The notes beneath the pieces were generated by a model. It saw only the letters and a program-made list of their open reading frames with translations, did no database searches and was not told where the DNA came from. This document shows positions 46,202 through 56,238 of a stretch of 64,000 nt of DNA, in pieces; within the stretch, counting starts at the first letter, position 1, and every line of letters begins with the position of its first letter. Source of the stretch: Folioceros fuciformis (Eukaryota; Anthocerotophyta; Anthocerotopsida; Anthocerotales). The stretch covers positions 224,743-288,742 of the forward strand of contig JBNGIO010006223.1 in the NCBI GenBank assembly GCA_049999805.1, in the 5' to 3' direction. The translations under genes were made by a program, and so were the position numbers.

Positions 46202-48628
46202 GTGGATGGAGGAGCCGTATGTGCTCCGGCTCCCAGCACATTACGTAACGAGGGGTTCGATCGTAAGGGTGTTGGACATTTGGAGCTTCTGGTGCATCAA
46301 GGATGTTCTATTTCCTCGCGGCTCTTTTATCAATTACTTCAAGGATGCATCGTGGACAAAGATCTCGTGCTGGGTAGGCGGGTCCATGCCCTTGCCCTTG
46401 AAAGTGGGTATGGATGCAACTTATTCTTGGCTAATCACTTCATCCGCATGTACGCATCTGAAGGAAAGTTGGAGGAGGCTACGCTGCTATTTTCCGAAAT
46501 CAATGGACCTGACACTTTTTCATGGTCCTACATAATTTTGGCTCATGTTGACAGTGGGCATCATCAGCGGGCTATAGAACTGTATCAGCAGTTGCGACAA
46601 TCCACTGTAATGCCAGACAACCATATTTTTGTCGCCGTCCTCAATGCGTGTGCAAGCACTGAAGATTTGGCATCTGGCAAGCAAGTCCATGTAGATATTC
46701 TTGGCAGTTTGGCGGAGCCTGATGTGTTTGTTGGCAGCAGCCTGGTAGACATGTATGCAAAATGTAGTAGTGTGCAGGATGCACGGAGGGTTTTTGACTC
46801 CGTTCCATCTAGAAATGTGGTGACCTGGAATGCCATGCTTGCAGGCTATGCTCAGGTGGGGCTGGGTCAGGAGGCTCTTGCCCTCTATGCAGGTATGCAA
46901 AAACAGGGCGTTATTGCCGACCAGGTGACCTTTTTGTCGCTCCTCAAAGCAGTTAACGGCATGGGATCCTTACATGAAGGGAAGGTGCTTCATTCGGAAA
47001 TCAAAGAACGAGGGTTTGAGGCTGATGAAGCAGTCGGCAGCAGCCTGGTACACATGTATATAAGGTGCGGAAGCTTGGAGGATGCACGCAGAGTATTTGA
47101 TAGGTTACCCACAAGAGATGTTGTGACATGGAACGCTATGTTTGCAGGATACGCTCAACATGCTCTTGGTGAAGAGGCTTTTTCTCTTTACACAAGGATG
47201 CAACAAGAGTTTCACGTTCCAGCGGATCGGGTTACATATTTGTGCCTTCTGAAAGCGTGTGCCAGCATTGGAGCTTTACAAGCTGGGAAGGAGTTGCATT
47301 TGCAGATTCAGGGAAAACAGTTGGAGTCTGACAAGTTTATTGGCAACTTCTTGGTGGACATGTATGTAAAATGCGGCTGCTTAGAGGACGCACTTCGGGT
47401 GTTTAACAGGTTGCCGACGAAAGATACTGTAACCCGGGCAGCCGTGATTGCAGGGTATACTGAGCAAGGTTTGGACCAAGAAGCATTAACTCTTTGGGCA
47501 CGGATGCAACGGAATGGTGGCAACGCACCAGACCGTGCTACGCTTGTTTGCCTTGTGAAGGCATGTGCTAAGGTTGGTGCTTTGGGTCTGGGGAAGGCTC
47601 TTCACTGTCAGATGCAGCAGAAAGGACTGGTGGACGCTGATGTGCATGTAGGCACCAGCCTTGTGGACATGTATGCAAAATGTGGGAGTCTCCAGTGTGC
47701 TCGCAAGGTGTTTGACAGTCTACTGATAAAAAATGTGGTAACATGGAATGCCCTTCTGAATGGTTACAGCCAACACAATGATGGCCCAATGACAAGGCAG
47801 TGTTTTGCGGAGATGCAGCGACACGGAGTAAATCCGGATGCCGTTACTTTTCTTTGCCTACTTGTGGCATGTTGCCGTGAGGGCCTGGTGTATGAGGGAC
47901 AGCAGTATTTCAAGATGATGCGGGAGGAGTACGGCATTATGCCAAATGCTTCTCACCTTTCTTGTATAGTTGATCTTCTTGGCCGGTCAGGGCGCCTGGG
48001 TGAGGCAGAAAGTTTGTTGCTGTCCATGCCTGTGGATGATGCTATAGGTTGGAGATCTTTGCTGAGTGCTTGCAAACTGCACCGTGACGTAGTGCGTGGA
48101 GAGCGATGTTTTGACCGTCTCGTTCAGATGGATACGCAGGATGGAGCTGCCTACACGATCATGTCCAACATTTATGCCGCGAGTGGCAGGTGGGTGGATG
48201 TCGATGGGATAGAAAGTCTTAGGAAGGGTGCAGGTGCGTGTAAGAAGCCTGCAAGGGCCTGGATCGAGGTGAACAATGAGGTGCATTCGTTCATTGTTGG
48301 TGAAGGAAGGGATGACATATCCAGGAAGCTCGGCAGTGTGAATCGGCAGTTGGGGGAGGAGGTTTCTAATGTGATAAGCTCAGTTGCGGAGAGAGTCAAC
48401 GATGATACCTTGTGTGAACACGCTGAGAAACTTGCATTAGCGTATGGCCTCCTCAACACCCCCAAGGGTGCAACGTTGATAGTCACGAAGAATCTTCGTA
48501 TGTGCAATGACTGTCATACTGGCACCAAGATCATGTCGAGAACCGAAAGGCGAACTATTGTAGTCAGGGATACCCGCAGCGTGCATGTATTTGTGGATGG
48601 CTCGTGTTCGTGTGGGGATCGGCCATGA
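46202..48628 (+). CDS. PLS-class PPR protein with DYW-type deaminase domain ending in DRP
   Basis: It is a predicted organellar RNA-editing factor. One exon, 808 residues. Only about 35 residues precede the first repeat, so a targeting peptide is not evident; an upstream exon is possible. About 15 PPR units follow, with blocks such as SLVDMYAKCGSLQCARKVFD and VVTWNAMLAGYAQVG. E motifs follow ASHLSCIVDLLGRSGRLGEA. The DYW-type domain has the zinc and catalytic signature HAEKLALAYGLL (H-x-E), KNLRMCNDCH (C-x-x-C-H), RTIVVRD and GSCSCGDRP. The zinc ligands look complete, but the usual C-terminal Asp-Tyr-Trp is Asp-Arg-Pro and the PG box before the domain is degenerate. Known unusual endings (GRP, DRH) occur in hornworts and ferns that show U-to-C editing; a link here is inference. 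Confidence 0.92.
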   Translation: MDGGAVCAPAPSTLRNEGFDRKGVGHLELLVHQGCSISSRLFYQLLQGCIVDKDLVLGRRVHALALESGYGCNLFLANHFIRMYASEGKLEEATLLFSEINGPDTFSWSYIILAHVDSGHHQRAIELYQQLRQSTVMPDNHIFVAVLNACASTEDLASGKQVHVDILGSLAEPDVFVGSSLVDMYAKCSSVQDARRVFDSVPSRNVVTWNAMLAGYAQVGLGQEALALYAGMQKQGVIADQVTFLSLLKAVNGMGSLHEGKVLHSEIKERGFEADEAVGSSLVHMYIRCGSLEDARRVFDRLPTRDVVTWNAMFAGYAQHALGEEAFSLYTRMQQEFHVPADRVTYLCLLKACASIGALQAGKELHLQIQGKQLESDKFIGNFLVDMYVKCGCLEDALRVFNRLPTKDTVTRAAVIAGYTEQGLDQEALTLWARMQRNGGNAPDRATLVCLVKACAKVGALGLGKALHCQMQQKGLVDADVHVGTSLVDMYAKCGSLQCARKVFDSLLIKNVVTWNALLNGYSQHNDGPMTRQCFAEMQRHGVNPDAVTFLCLLVACCREGLVYEGQQYFKMMREEYGIMPNASHLSCIVDLLGRSGRLGEAESLLLSMPVDDAIGWRSLLSACKLHRDVVRGERCFDRLVQMDTQDGAAYTIMSNIYAASGRWVDVDGIESLRKGAGACKKPARAWIEVNNEVHSFIVGEGRDDISRKLGSVNRQLGEEVSNVISSVAERVNDDTLCEHAEKLALAYGLLNTPKGATLIVTKNLRMCNDCHTGTKIMSRTERRTIVVRDTRSVHVFVDGSCSCGDRP

Positions 48629-48804
48629 GCTTTATGGTGCTAAAATGAATTGTTGAACAGGATGTACCGGGTGAATGTCCTTCTGGAGGAGGACGCGCAA
48701 AGTACAGCAGCTACAATATGAAGGGCAACTGCCGCGGCGACATACTTTCTATGCACTGCCACAGAAGAGGCACCCTGAATAACTACCAATGCTCGGCCAC
48801 TGGA

Positions 48805-48996
48805 GAGTTACTCTGACATACCTTCCACGCCTTGCCACAGCAGAGTTACTCTAAGATACCTTCCATGCCTTGCCAGAGCAGAGTTCCTCTGAAATACCTT
48901 CCATAACTTGCCGCAATAGAGTTACTCTGAAATACCTTCCATGCCTTGACCCTGCAGAATTACTCACCTTCCCACAGAGTTACTCTGACGAGATTC
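48805..48996. repeat. 38-bp tandem array, about 5.5 copies
   Basis: Units begin GAGTTACTCTGA at 48805, 48843, 48881, 48919 and 48957, exactly 38 bases apart. A truncated unit starts at 48977. The internal core ACCTTCCATGCCTTGCC varies by a few bases. The array lies 177 bp past the PPR stop codon and so possibly falls in its 3' untranslated region. Confidence 0.9.
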
Positions 48997-49290
48997 CTGG
49001 AGATCTACCGTCTCCTTTAAGCGACTCAACTACGCTGAAGAATGAAACCAGAGGACCAGGACCTGCGTGGATCTCCGCGCTCGTCTACCTTAGACAACGT
49101 CTTGCAGTCGTTCGCCAGAAGTGGGTGGCGACGTACTGACAACGCAGAGAAATCGAAACAGAAGGTAGGATCGGAAAGTCGACAGTTCTGATAAGCAACT
49201 TGGGGTGAATCCTGGTGCGCACAACCGAGCAATATTCGGGGACTCCCAAGTTGGGAGAACTGTCCACTAAGGTTAAGCCGACAAGTGCCG

Positions 49291-50358
49291 TCAATTCTTC
49301 ATGATCTTGAAACCGCAACATGTAAGGCAGATTAGAAGTTAGCCAAGCACAAGGCACTTGATAACAGCGTCTTCAAAGCCGAAATTCACTCACCGAATCA
49401 ATGAATTTCGCCACCTTTGCCTGCACCTGCCTGTCTAGAGCCTTCTCAGCTAGCGCGTAAGTCACGATCTCATTCTCCCCGCTTACAGGCTTTTGTCTCT
49501 GGACATACCTGGCAAGAAAGCACTGGGTAAGCAAACATACAATTTGAACAATGAGCAGGTGAAGGACCGAATGTCAAAGTTACCTTTGCTTCACCGCTGT
49601 GTCGAGGGCATTCCTAATGTTCCCGAACACTGGATGTTCTGTACTTTCCTCTACACCTAGTTTGTTGAGGTGGTAGAACAGTACATCTGCACGTCAGATG
49701 TCAGTTAACAAGGGAAGGCAATGACAGGCATCAACGTGAAAGCTTGTTCCAAACCTTCGGCTATAGTGAACAGTGGGCAAAGGTGGAGCACCAGCTCACC
49801 TTCAGTGACATTCTCTCCTGCGAGCTGAAGGATGCCCAGGAGGACAAGGGTGAAGGCGAGCACCGCTGCGGTCTCCTTTGTCTCCACGAACTGCTTTCGA
49901 AGATCTTCAGGAACGCTGCTTTGCAAGACATACTTTTCCTCCCCAGCGGCAGCATCCGCAGTTGCAGGCCTATCCAGGACTTTGAGCTCGAGCCCGAAAG
50001 TGTTAGCAAGCCTTCTCTTTGCCAAGTCGATCACCAGAGAAGGCAGACCCCTCTGCTTGTAGTTTTCTGTGACTAGCAGTGTAAGCTCTCTCCGCTTGAT
50101 GGGGACGCCAGGGTGCTGATGGTTCTTGAAAAGCACGTAGCGCACCACCTCCGCCGTCAGCTTAGCAGTCTCCTGCACCACTTGGTTAAGCCACCAGGTT
50201 AAGCCTACTTCCTCCCACGCACCCGAACCTAGCTGCCAAGCAAGCAAGCAAGCAAGCAAACCAACCTCGTCCGTAATCCCTGCTTGCGAGGCAGGCTCCC
50301 CATCGTCTGCCTGCCGTTGTGACGCAGGCGCGGCGGGGTCCCTCCGGCCCCTGGGCAT
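49291..50358 (-). CDS. NSE3: MAGE-domain protein, NSE3 subunit of the SMC5/6 complex, 4 exons
   Basis: NSE3 bridges kleisin and the NSE1 ubiquitin ligase in SMC5/6, acting in DNA repair. Exons are 50358-49800, 49686-49584 and 49508-49394. A probable terminal exon of five codons (IMKN plus stop) lies at 49305-49291. It starts MPRGRRDPAAP; the frame is open up to 50625. The MAGE homology domain includes LTAEVVRYVLFKNHQHPGVP, IKRRELTLLVTENYKQRGLP, VPEDLRKQFVETKETAAVLA and FTLVLLGILQLAGENVTED. It continues with FYHLNKLGVEESTEHPVFGN and RYVQRQKPVSGENEIVTYAL. An (AAGC)n microsatellite at about 50237-50262 encodes part of a hydrophobic insertion, LLACLLAWQL, before the domain; an additional intron there is possible. 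The last exon is weakly supported. Confidence 0.83.
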
Positions 50359-50908
50359 CGCCCCCGCCTGTTCTACCAGCCTAGAAGCGTGACGCCGGGA
50401 AGCAGGTGGGTTGAAAATGTTTTCAGCCTCAACCTGCCGAGCAAGCAACCGAAAGAAACGCCGACGAAGGCAAGCTCGAACTTCGCTGGAACTGGATTTG
50501 ACTACCAGCGCTACCAGTTTTCCTTCTCGTAGCGGGGAGCAGGAAAGGAATGTCGAACTGGGAAGACTGTGCTTACGTACCGAGACAAATACAGGATGTA
50601 CAATGTACAAAGAAAGGGAGGACAAATTGAGTTTCCTTTCTCAAGGAAGTACATGCAGCAGTACATACTGTACATAGGCTACAACCTACAGCATTTTGGT
50701 CATTTACCAGCTTTCTTTAATAAAACAATTCATTGGCTTTATCTCCTCACCACCTCAATGCCAATGGAAGGACATATAATACATCCACCCATATGAACTT
50801 CACATTCCTACATACACATATGTAGTAGATAAGTAAATAAACAATTATCGAAAGAGTAGTTAACAAGATTGAATTAGGCATCCATTTTACGCCTGAACAA
50901 TATCGGCA

Positions 50909-53896
50909 CTATACAAATACTTTGTCTCCGACAGAAAAAGTATGCACCACTCCATGAACGTCTGTCCACCAACTTTGGCCTGGCTCCTTCCAGGCCCCGA
51001 CTCCTGTTCTCCTCGCCTGTATTTCCCGTGCCTTCTCCCACATCTGGGCACTGGTATAAACGTTCGACATCAAGACATAAGCCGCTGCATCTTTCTCGTC
51101 TAGCTTCACAGCTTCGGCAAAGGCATGGCACCCAACCTCTACATTGCTCCATTTTTGACATGCACCCAGAAGAGTGTGCCAAACAGCAGCATCAGGGATT
51201 GCAGGTATTACCCTCACCAAAGCTAGTGCCTCCTCCAATTGCCCCGCACGACCCATCAGGTCCACCATGCATGTGTAGTGCTCTGCTCTGGGAATAATGC
51301 CATATTGCCTTGTCATGGCTTCGAAGTGTTCTTGCGCTTTACCCACTAGACCTGCATGACTGCATACCGTCAGTATACTAAGTACGGTGATGTCGTCTGG
51401 TTGTTTGCCTTCCTGTGCCATTCTGTGAAAGGACTCAAATACCATTTGGCTGTCTCCTTGATAGGTGTAGCCTGCAATAAGGGCATTCCAGGCGACAACG
51501 TCCCGCCTGGGCAATGCCTCAAACACCTGTTGTGCATCAACCATGCTCCCAGATTTTGAATACATGTTGATCAAACTGACAGCAACTAGCACGTCAGCTT
51601 GAAGACCTCGTTCTTCGGTTTGCGCATGAAGCTGCCTTCCCAGTTGCAATGCTGCAACATTTGCGCAAGCCTGAAGTAGGCACGCGAACGTCAGAGAGTC
51701 GGCTGCCACCATGCCTTCTTCTTGCATAGCAGTGTACAGGGAAAGGGCTTCCTGCCCCATGCCCTGCTGGCAATTCCCTGCTATCATGGCATTCCAAGTC
51801 GCTACGTTCTTCTCGTCCAGTCTGTCGAACAATCCGCGAGCTTCTTCCAAGCTGCCAGATTTTGCATAACCTGCTATCATGGCATTGCACATCACCACAT
51901 TCTTCGTGCACAGTCCGTCGAACACTCTTTGAGCATCATCCAAACTCCCACACTTAGCATACATGTTTACCAGGCTACAGCCCAGAAACAAATCCACTTG
52001 AAGTCCTTGTTCTCGTATCTGTGCATGAAGCTGCTTTCCCTTCCCCAAAGCCTGCGTACCAACTCTTGCACATGCCTGCAAGAGGCAAACAAATGTCACC
52101 GAATTCGGTACAGCAATGCCGTCTGCTTGCATAGCACTGAAACGATCAAGGGCTTCCTGACCCATACCCTGCTGGGCATATCCTGCTATCAAAGCAGTCC
52201 ACGTCACCACAGTCTTTTCATCAAGCCCATCAAACACGCTCTGAGCATCTTCCAAGTGACCACACTTTGCATACATGTTTACGAGGCTGCAACCTACAAC
52301 ACTGTCGGTCTGCAAGCCCTGTTCCGCAATCTGCGCATGAAGATGCCTCCCATACTCCAAAGCAGGGATGCCCACGCTGGCACATGCCTGTAAGAGGCAC
52401 ACAAATGTCACAGAATCAGGGGTAGCGATACCTTCTTCTTGCATAGCAATGTAGAGATGAAGGGCTTCCTCGCCCAAATTCTGCTGTGAGTATCCTGCCA
52501 TCATAGCATTCCATGTCACTACATTTTTTTGACTAAGTCCGTCAAACACTCTCTGGGCATCTTCCAAGCTGCCACACTTCGCATACATGTTTACGAGACT
52601 GGAACCTACAACCACATCACCCTCAAGCTCTTGCTCTTGAATCTGTGCATGAATCCGCCTGCCCTTCTCCAACGCTGGGGCACCCACACTGGCACAAGCC
52701 TGCAGGACGCCGACAAACGTTACAGAAGTAGGTGCCGAGATGGCTTCCTCTCGCATATCGCTGTAGAGAATAAGTGCCGTCTGGCCCATGCCCCTCTGAG
52801 AATATCCTGTTATCATGGCATTCCATGTCACCACATCCTTCTGATCAAGTTCATCGAACACTGTTTGAGCATTTTCCAAGCTGCCACACTTGGCATACAT
52901 GTCTACCAGGCAATTGCAAACAAACAAATTGGGCTCAACCCCACTGGCCAAGACATCAGCATGCACCTGCTGCCCGGTTTCCAAGTCTGCTGCCCTTGCA
53001 CAAGCCTGAAGTGCTGCTACGAACACATGACCATCTGGCTTCACGCTTGACCTGCGCATCTCGTGGTACAGTTGTAGGGCCTGCTTATCTCGTCCGTGTT
53101 TAACATGAGCGGTAATGATGGCAGACCACGTAAAGGCATCTGGTTTGGACACCGCCGTGAATACGTCCATTGCTTCTTGCAACCTGCCATGAGAAGCATA
53201 CATCCGCATGATGTGATTGCACAAGAACGTATCCGACTCACATCCTGCCCTCACAACGAGAGCATGAACGCGGCGGCCCAACGTAAGAACCATACCTCTC
53301 TTCAGTGCCGAGTAAAAGAAGGACTGAGAAATGGGACAATCCGCCTGCACCAGAACTCCTAGAGCTTCAACAACCTCCGGGAGCTTCCACTTTTGACGAA
53401 AATCGCTCACACTTTCAGGAGTTGCGCCGCTTTTGCATCCTGCAGACCCGACAGGGTCGCGATAATTTAGCAGACTCGAGTTGGCTGTGCCATCACGCCG
53501 ACCGATTCCGAATTCCAGAGCAGCATCTCGGCTGCAAATGTTGTCTGGCCACAGAACCTCCTGGGGCTCCCCAATCCAGAAGTCAGGCAAATGGGAGCCT
53601 TTCTTATGTTCGTTTGCTACCAGGTCTAGGGAAGCTGTCTCCATAAGAAGTCCTGTTGCCCACCGCCTGGACGATGTGCAATGCGAGAGGGAACTATAAT
53701 CCAAATAAGCTCTTGAGTCAAGGCTGAATCCAAATCCCTGCTCCAGTGCCCCAGTTGGGGTGACGAGGGAGGTAACACGATCCATACGCGGAGCTAGACC
53801 GCAGCCTCCGCGATCTCGAGACAGGGACAGAGTTTCAGCAAATCCGACTACCACAGAGCTGCTCCTGCTGCAAATTGCAAGTGTGTGGATATCCAA
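50909..53896 (-). CDS. PLS-class PPR protein with E motifs, 995 residues, no DYW
   Basis: It is predicted to bind organellar RNA and direct editing in partnership with a deaminase supplied in trans. Single exon. About 190 non-repetitive N-terminal residues include a possible targeting region (RVTSLVTPTGALEQ...). About 20 PPR units follow, many nearly identical: SLVNMYAKCGSLEDAQRVFD occurs with little change in several units. The C-terminal E region includes TCMVDLMGRAGQLEEALALV. The end reads QSWWTDVHGVVHTFSVGDKV, then stops. Length exceeds typical PLS proteins because of additional near-identical units. It is a paralogue of the gene at 23578-26262. A decayed third copy of the C-terminal part lies just upstream at 54085-54340. 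Confidence 0.93.
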   Translation of the reverse strand: MDIHTLAICSRSSSVVVGFAETLSLSRDRGGCGLAPRMDRVTSLVTPTGALEQGFGFSLDSRAYLDYSSLSHCTSSRRWATGLLMETASLDLVANEHKKGSHLPDFWIGEPQEVLWPDNICSRDAALEFGIGRRDGTANSSLLNYRDPVGSAGCKSGATPESVSDFRQKWKLPEVVEALGVLVQADCPISQSFFYSALKRGMVLTLGRRVHALVVRAGCESDTFLCNHIMRMYASHGRLQEAMDVFTAVSKPDAFTWSAIITAHVKHGRDKQALQLYHEMRRSSVKPDGHVFVAALQACARAADLETGQQVHADVLASGVEPNLFVCNCLVDMYAKCGSLENAQTVFDELDQKDVVTWNAMITGYSQRGMGQTALILYSDMREEAISAPTSVTFVGVLQACASVGAPALEKGRRIHAQIQEQELEGDVVVGSSLVNMYAKCGSLEDAQRVFDGLSQKNVVTWNAMMAGYSQQNLGEEALHLYIAMQEEGIATPDSVTFVCLLQACASVGIPALEYGRHLHAQIAEQGLQTDSVVGCSLVNMYAKCGHLEDAQSVFDGLDEKTVVTWTALIAGYAQQGMGQEALDRFSAMQADGIAVPNSVTFVCLLQACARVGTQALGKGKQLHAQIREQGLQVDLFLGCSLVNMYAKCGSLDDAQRVFDGLCTKNVVMCNAMIAGYAKSGSLEEARGLFDRLDEKNVATWNAMIAGNCQQGMGQEALSLYTAMQEEGMVAADSLTFACLLQACANVAALQLGRQLHAQTEERGLQADVLVAVSLINMYSKSGSMVDAQQVFEALPRRDVVAWNALIAGYTYQGDSQMVFESFHRMAQEGKQPDDITVLSILTVCSHAGLVGKAQEHFEAMTRQYGIIPRAEHYTCMVDLMGRAGQLEEALALVRVIPAIPDAAVWHTLLGACQKWSNVEVGCHAFAEAVKLDEKDAAAYVLMSNVYTSAQMWEKAREIQARRTGVGAWKEPGQSWWTDVHGVVHTFSVGDKVFV

Positions 53897-54084
53897 GAGT
53901 CATGGATTTGGTGAACTTTCATTGACCCTGCTCCAACCTCAATACTCTCACCATATGTGAGAGAAGTAGTGCGTGAGTGATCGCCAGCTTCTCGCTCTGC
54001 ACACACAAAAAGGCATTCCTTCTCCACAACCCCCCAAAGCCAAGTGCTTGTTCTGACTGGGGAGAAGCTGCATCAGCCAGGATG
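53897..54084. other. spacer between PPR gene and PPR relic
   Basis: It contains the start-side flank of the 995-residue PPR gene. The minus-strand sequence shows no recognisable coding content beyond the relic tail. Confidence 0.4.
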
Positions 54085-54340
54085 CTTTTATCGCCAAGCA
54101 AAAACTATGCACGAATCCATCCAAGTCTACCCACCAGCTCTGGCCAAGCTGCTTTCTGGACTGGATTCCTGTCCTCCTCGCCTGCATACCCTTGCCTGCT
54201 CCCACATCTCGGCAGCGGTGTGTACGCTGGACGCACCACACATGCTGCCACATCTCCGCTGTCCAGCTTCACCGTCGCATCGAAAGCATGACTTCCAAGT
54301 TCCAACCTTGGCATTATTCCACTTTCGACAAGGTCCCAAT
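54085..54340 (-). pseudogene. frameshifted C-terminal fragment of a PPR gene
   Basis: Read on the minus strand, three frames in succession match the end of the neighbouring PPR protein. CRKWNNAKVG matches CQKWSNVEVG, HAFDATVKLDSGDVAACV matches HAFAEAVKLDEKDAAAYV, and ARRTGIQSRKQLGQSWWVDL matches ARRTGVGAWKEPGQSWWTDV. At least two frameshifts separate them. No other repeats of the gene remain. It is a relic of a tandem duplicate. Confidence 0.8.
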
Positions 54341-55238
54341 GGAATTTGGCCAACTGAAGCTATCGGCACAACAGGCATTGTCCTTACTGGAAGATGTGCG
54401 TGAACACGTATAAGCTAGGTTCTTGCTTTCGAATTCAGTGCTGATGTTGCCGCTGGTGTTGAAGTATCCGCGTGTCTTGGTATTGTAGGCGCTGCCCTGC
54501 GCTGCTTATGCCCAGGCGTCGGATCGTTGGATGACTGCCTTCAGCATACTAACGTACGAGGTGTAACACAGGCCCTACTCACATTGCGTGAGGCCTCCGT
54601 CCGTCCGCAGCCCGCGTATAGCGGGCACCGGACGGAGCTGTAGCGCACCGTGCGTCGGGCCCGCTAAAAATGGGAGATTCGTTATATGTAGGAATGGTAT
54701 TTAGGGTTTCAGTCAGGAAGGACCCGTTATTCCGTCCGGGTATATAGCTCCAAGGCTTTCCCATCGATACCCGATGGCCATTAAGGCAAATACGGTCAAC
54801 AGACCCGTGCGGATGCGCAACCCGATGTACCGTGGCTTCATATCGACATACACGACATAGCAGCAACATCAGTTTGTAGGTCCCGTCGCATACTCGGGTT
54901 TTTGCACCCGTTCTCTCTACCTGCATTTCCATACCCGGCTTTCCATACCCGGGATGGAAGGATTTTAAACCCGTCGGTTTGAAGTCCAGGTTTCAAATCA
55001 GCTTTTCAAAGCTGTGCACTTCTCATCGCGGGTGAACCAATCTAAAAAGAAAGCGGTGCAGATGCGACAAGACGCTGAATCTGCTGCCGAGTGCAGATGT
55101 AGTTGGCTAGCTTCCTGGCGGTTTTCGTGTCCAAGGGGAGAGTGGGTGTGCTGGTTGAGACTGAGTTTCGGGTTGCGAGGATGCGTAAACTCAGGATCTA
55201 TTTGGTGGCATTAGGGCTGTGCTGGGATTTCTATCAAG
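54341..55238. other. intergenic with a nested inverted repeat and a terminal-repeat-like motif
   Basis: At 54595-54637 a 9-bp inverted repeat CTCCGTCCG/CGGACGGAG encloses a 5-bp stem CCCGC/GCGGG with loop GTATA. At 54766-54787 a 22-bp sequence recurs in inverse orientation at 59069-59090. The rest shows no gene. Confidence 0.55.
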
Positions 55239-55746
55239 ATGGCAGAACTCGCAATGGTTGCGGCCCAGGTCCTGCTCAAAGTGGTTTTGCTGGCGCACGA
55301 CTTGTGGGCTCCTAAAAGCCAGAGCTGTCAAATGGCTGCGGAGCTAAGCCTGCTGGAGAAGAACTTGGAACACAACATGATGGCGTTGGGCGGCAACCAG
55401 TTTTGTCGCAGGAACATAGCAGCTTGGGCTCTTGGCATGTATCTTGCATGCAGCTGCGTAATTGTTTGCTGCCTCTGATACTGGTGTATGCGGTGCAAGT
55501 CACTGATGAGAGTGAACTTGTGTCTGCCATTTTGTAAGGGCCTTGGAACAGGAACTTCGGCACACAATCAAGGATAGGCACAAAATTCTAGGCATGGGGT
55601 TTCTGGCGGCGCACTGGGACGCCAACCAGATACTTTTTGAACTACACTCGCTCCGACAGCGTGTGATGATTTTCTTTCAAACCACGTTGTTCATTACTTT
55701 CCTCAAAGTATGCAGCCGTTTTGATGACAGTGACGCTCCTTCGTAG
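55239..55746 (+). CDS. unrecognised two-exon small protein
   Basis: Exon 55239-55438 (donor GGCAT/GTATCT) and exon 55539-55746 (acceptor TTTTGTAAG) join in phase to about 135 residues. It starts MAELAMVAAQVLLKVVLLAH. A helical middle includes AAELSLLEKNLEHNMMALGG, then a polar stretch EQELRHTIKDRHKILGMGFL. A hydrophobic segment QRVMIFFQTTLFITFLKV lies near the end, so it may be membrane-bound. I do not recognise the family. The donor is not strong. Either exon alone could be a chance frame. Confidence 0.3.
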
Positions 55747-55960
55747 CACCCTGTTTTTATTTCTCTACTATGTGCATCTCTACTGTGTGCATGAGGCATA
55801 AGGCGGCAGTAGAGAGCATGGCATAGCGGGACAAGTTCCAATTGGCTCTGAACCTACACTGGGACCTCTTCGTCAACATCCCATAAAGCTCTTCGGCAGC
55901 AGCTTAAGGGTTTTTGACAGTTGCCGAATTCTCACCTTTTAAAATCAAAAGAGGATTCTG

Positions 55961-56052
55961 ACCTCTAAGACAAACAGCATAGAATCCTCTAAGACAAATA
56001 GCACAGAATCCTCTAAGACAAACAGCACAGAATCCTCTAAGACAAACAGCAT
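55961..56052. repeat. 24-bp tandem repeat, about 3.8 copies
   Basis: Units AGAATCCTCTAAGACAAACAG plus CAT/CAC lie at 55981-56004, 56005-56028 and 56029-56052. A truncated copy precedes them at 55961-55980. Only one or two bases differ between units. Confidence 0.9.
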
Positions 56053-56238
56053 AATTGACCCGATCAAAACTGAGTGCTATCCGTTATTTTCTCTCAGCAC
56101 CGTACAAAAGTGGATTGGTCAGCTTCTAAAACCAAAAGTCTATTTCAGCTCATCAATCCACTCTTTATCAACTACCTATGTTCCACCTCACCGTCTTTTT
56201 CTTCTTATACACAACTTCCTCCAAACCAACATATCGTT

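Noticed and set aside
48805-48996. CRISPR-like array
   Set aside because: Units are contiguous 38-bp repeats with no unique spacers, in a plant nuclear context.
51722-52393. 223-residue plus-strand frame inside the second E-type PPR gene
   Set aside because: Same reason: antisense shadow of near-identical PPR units.
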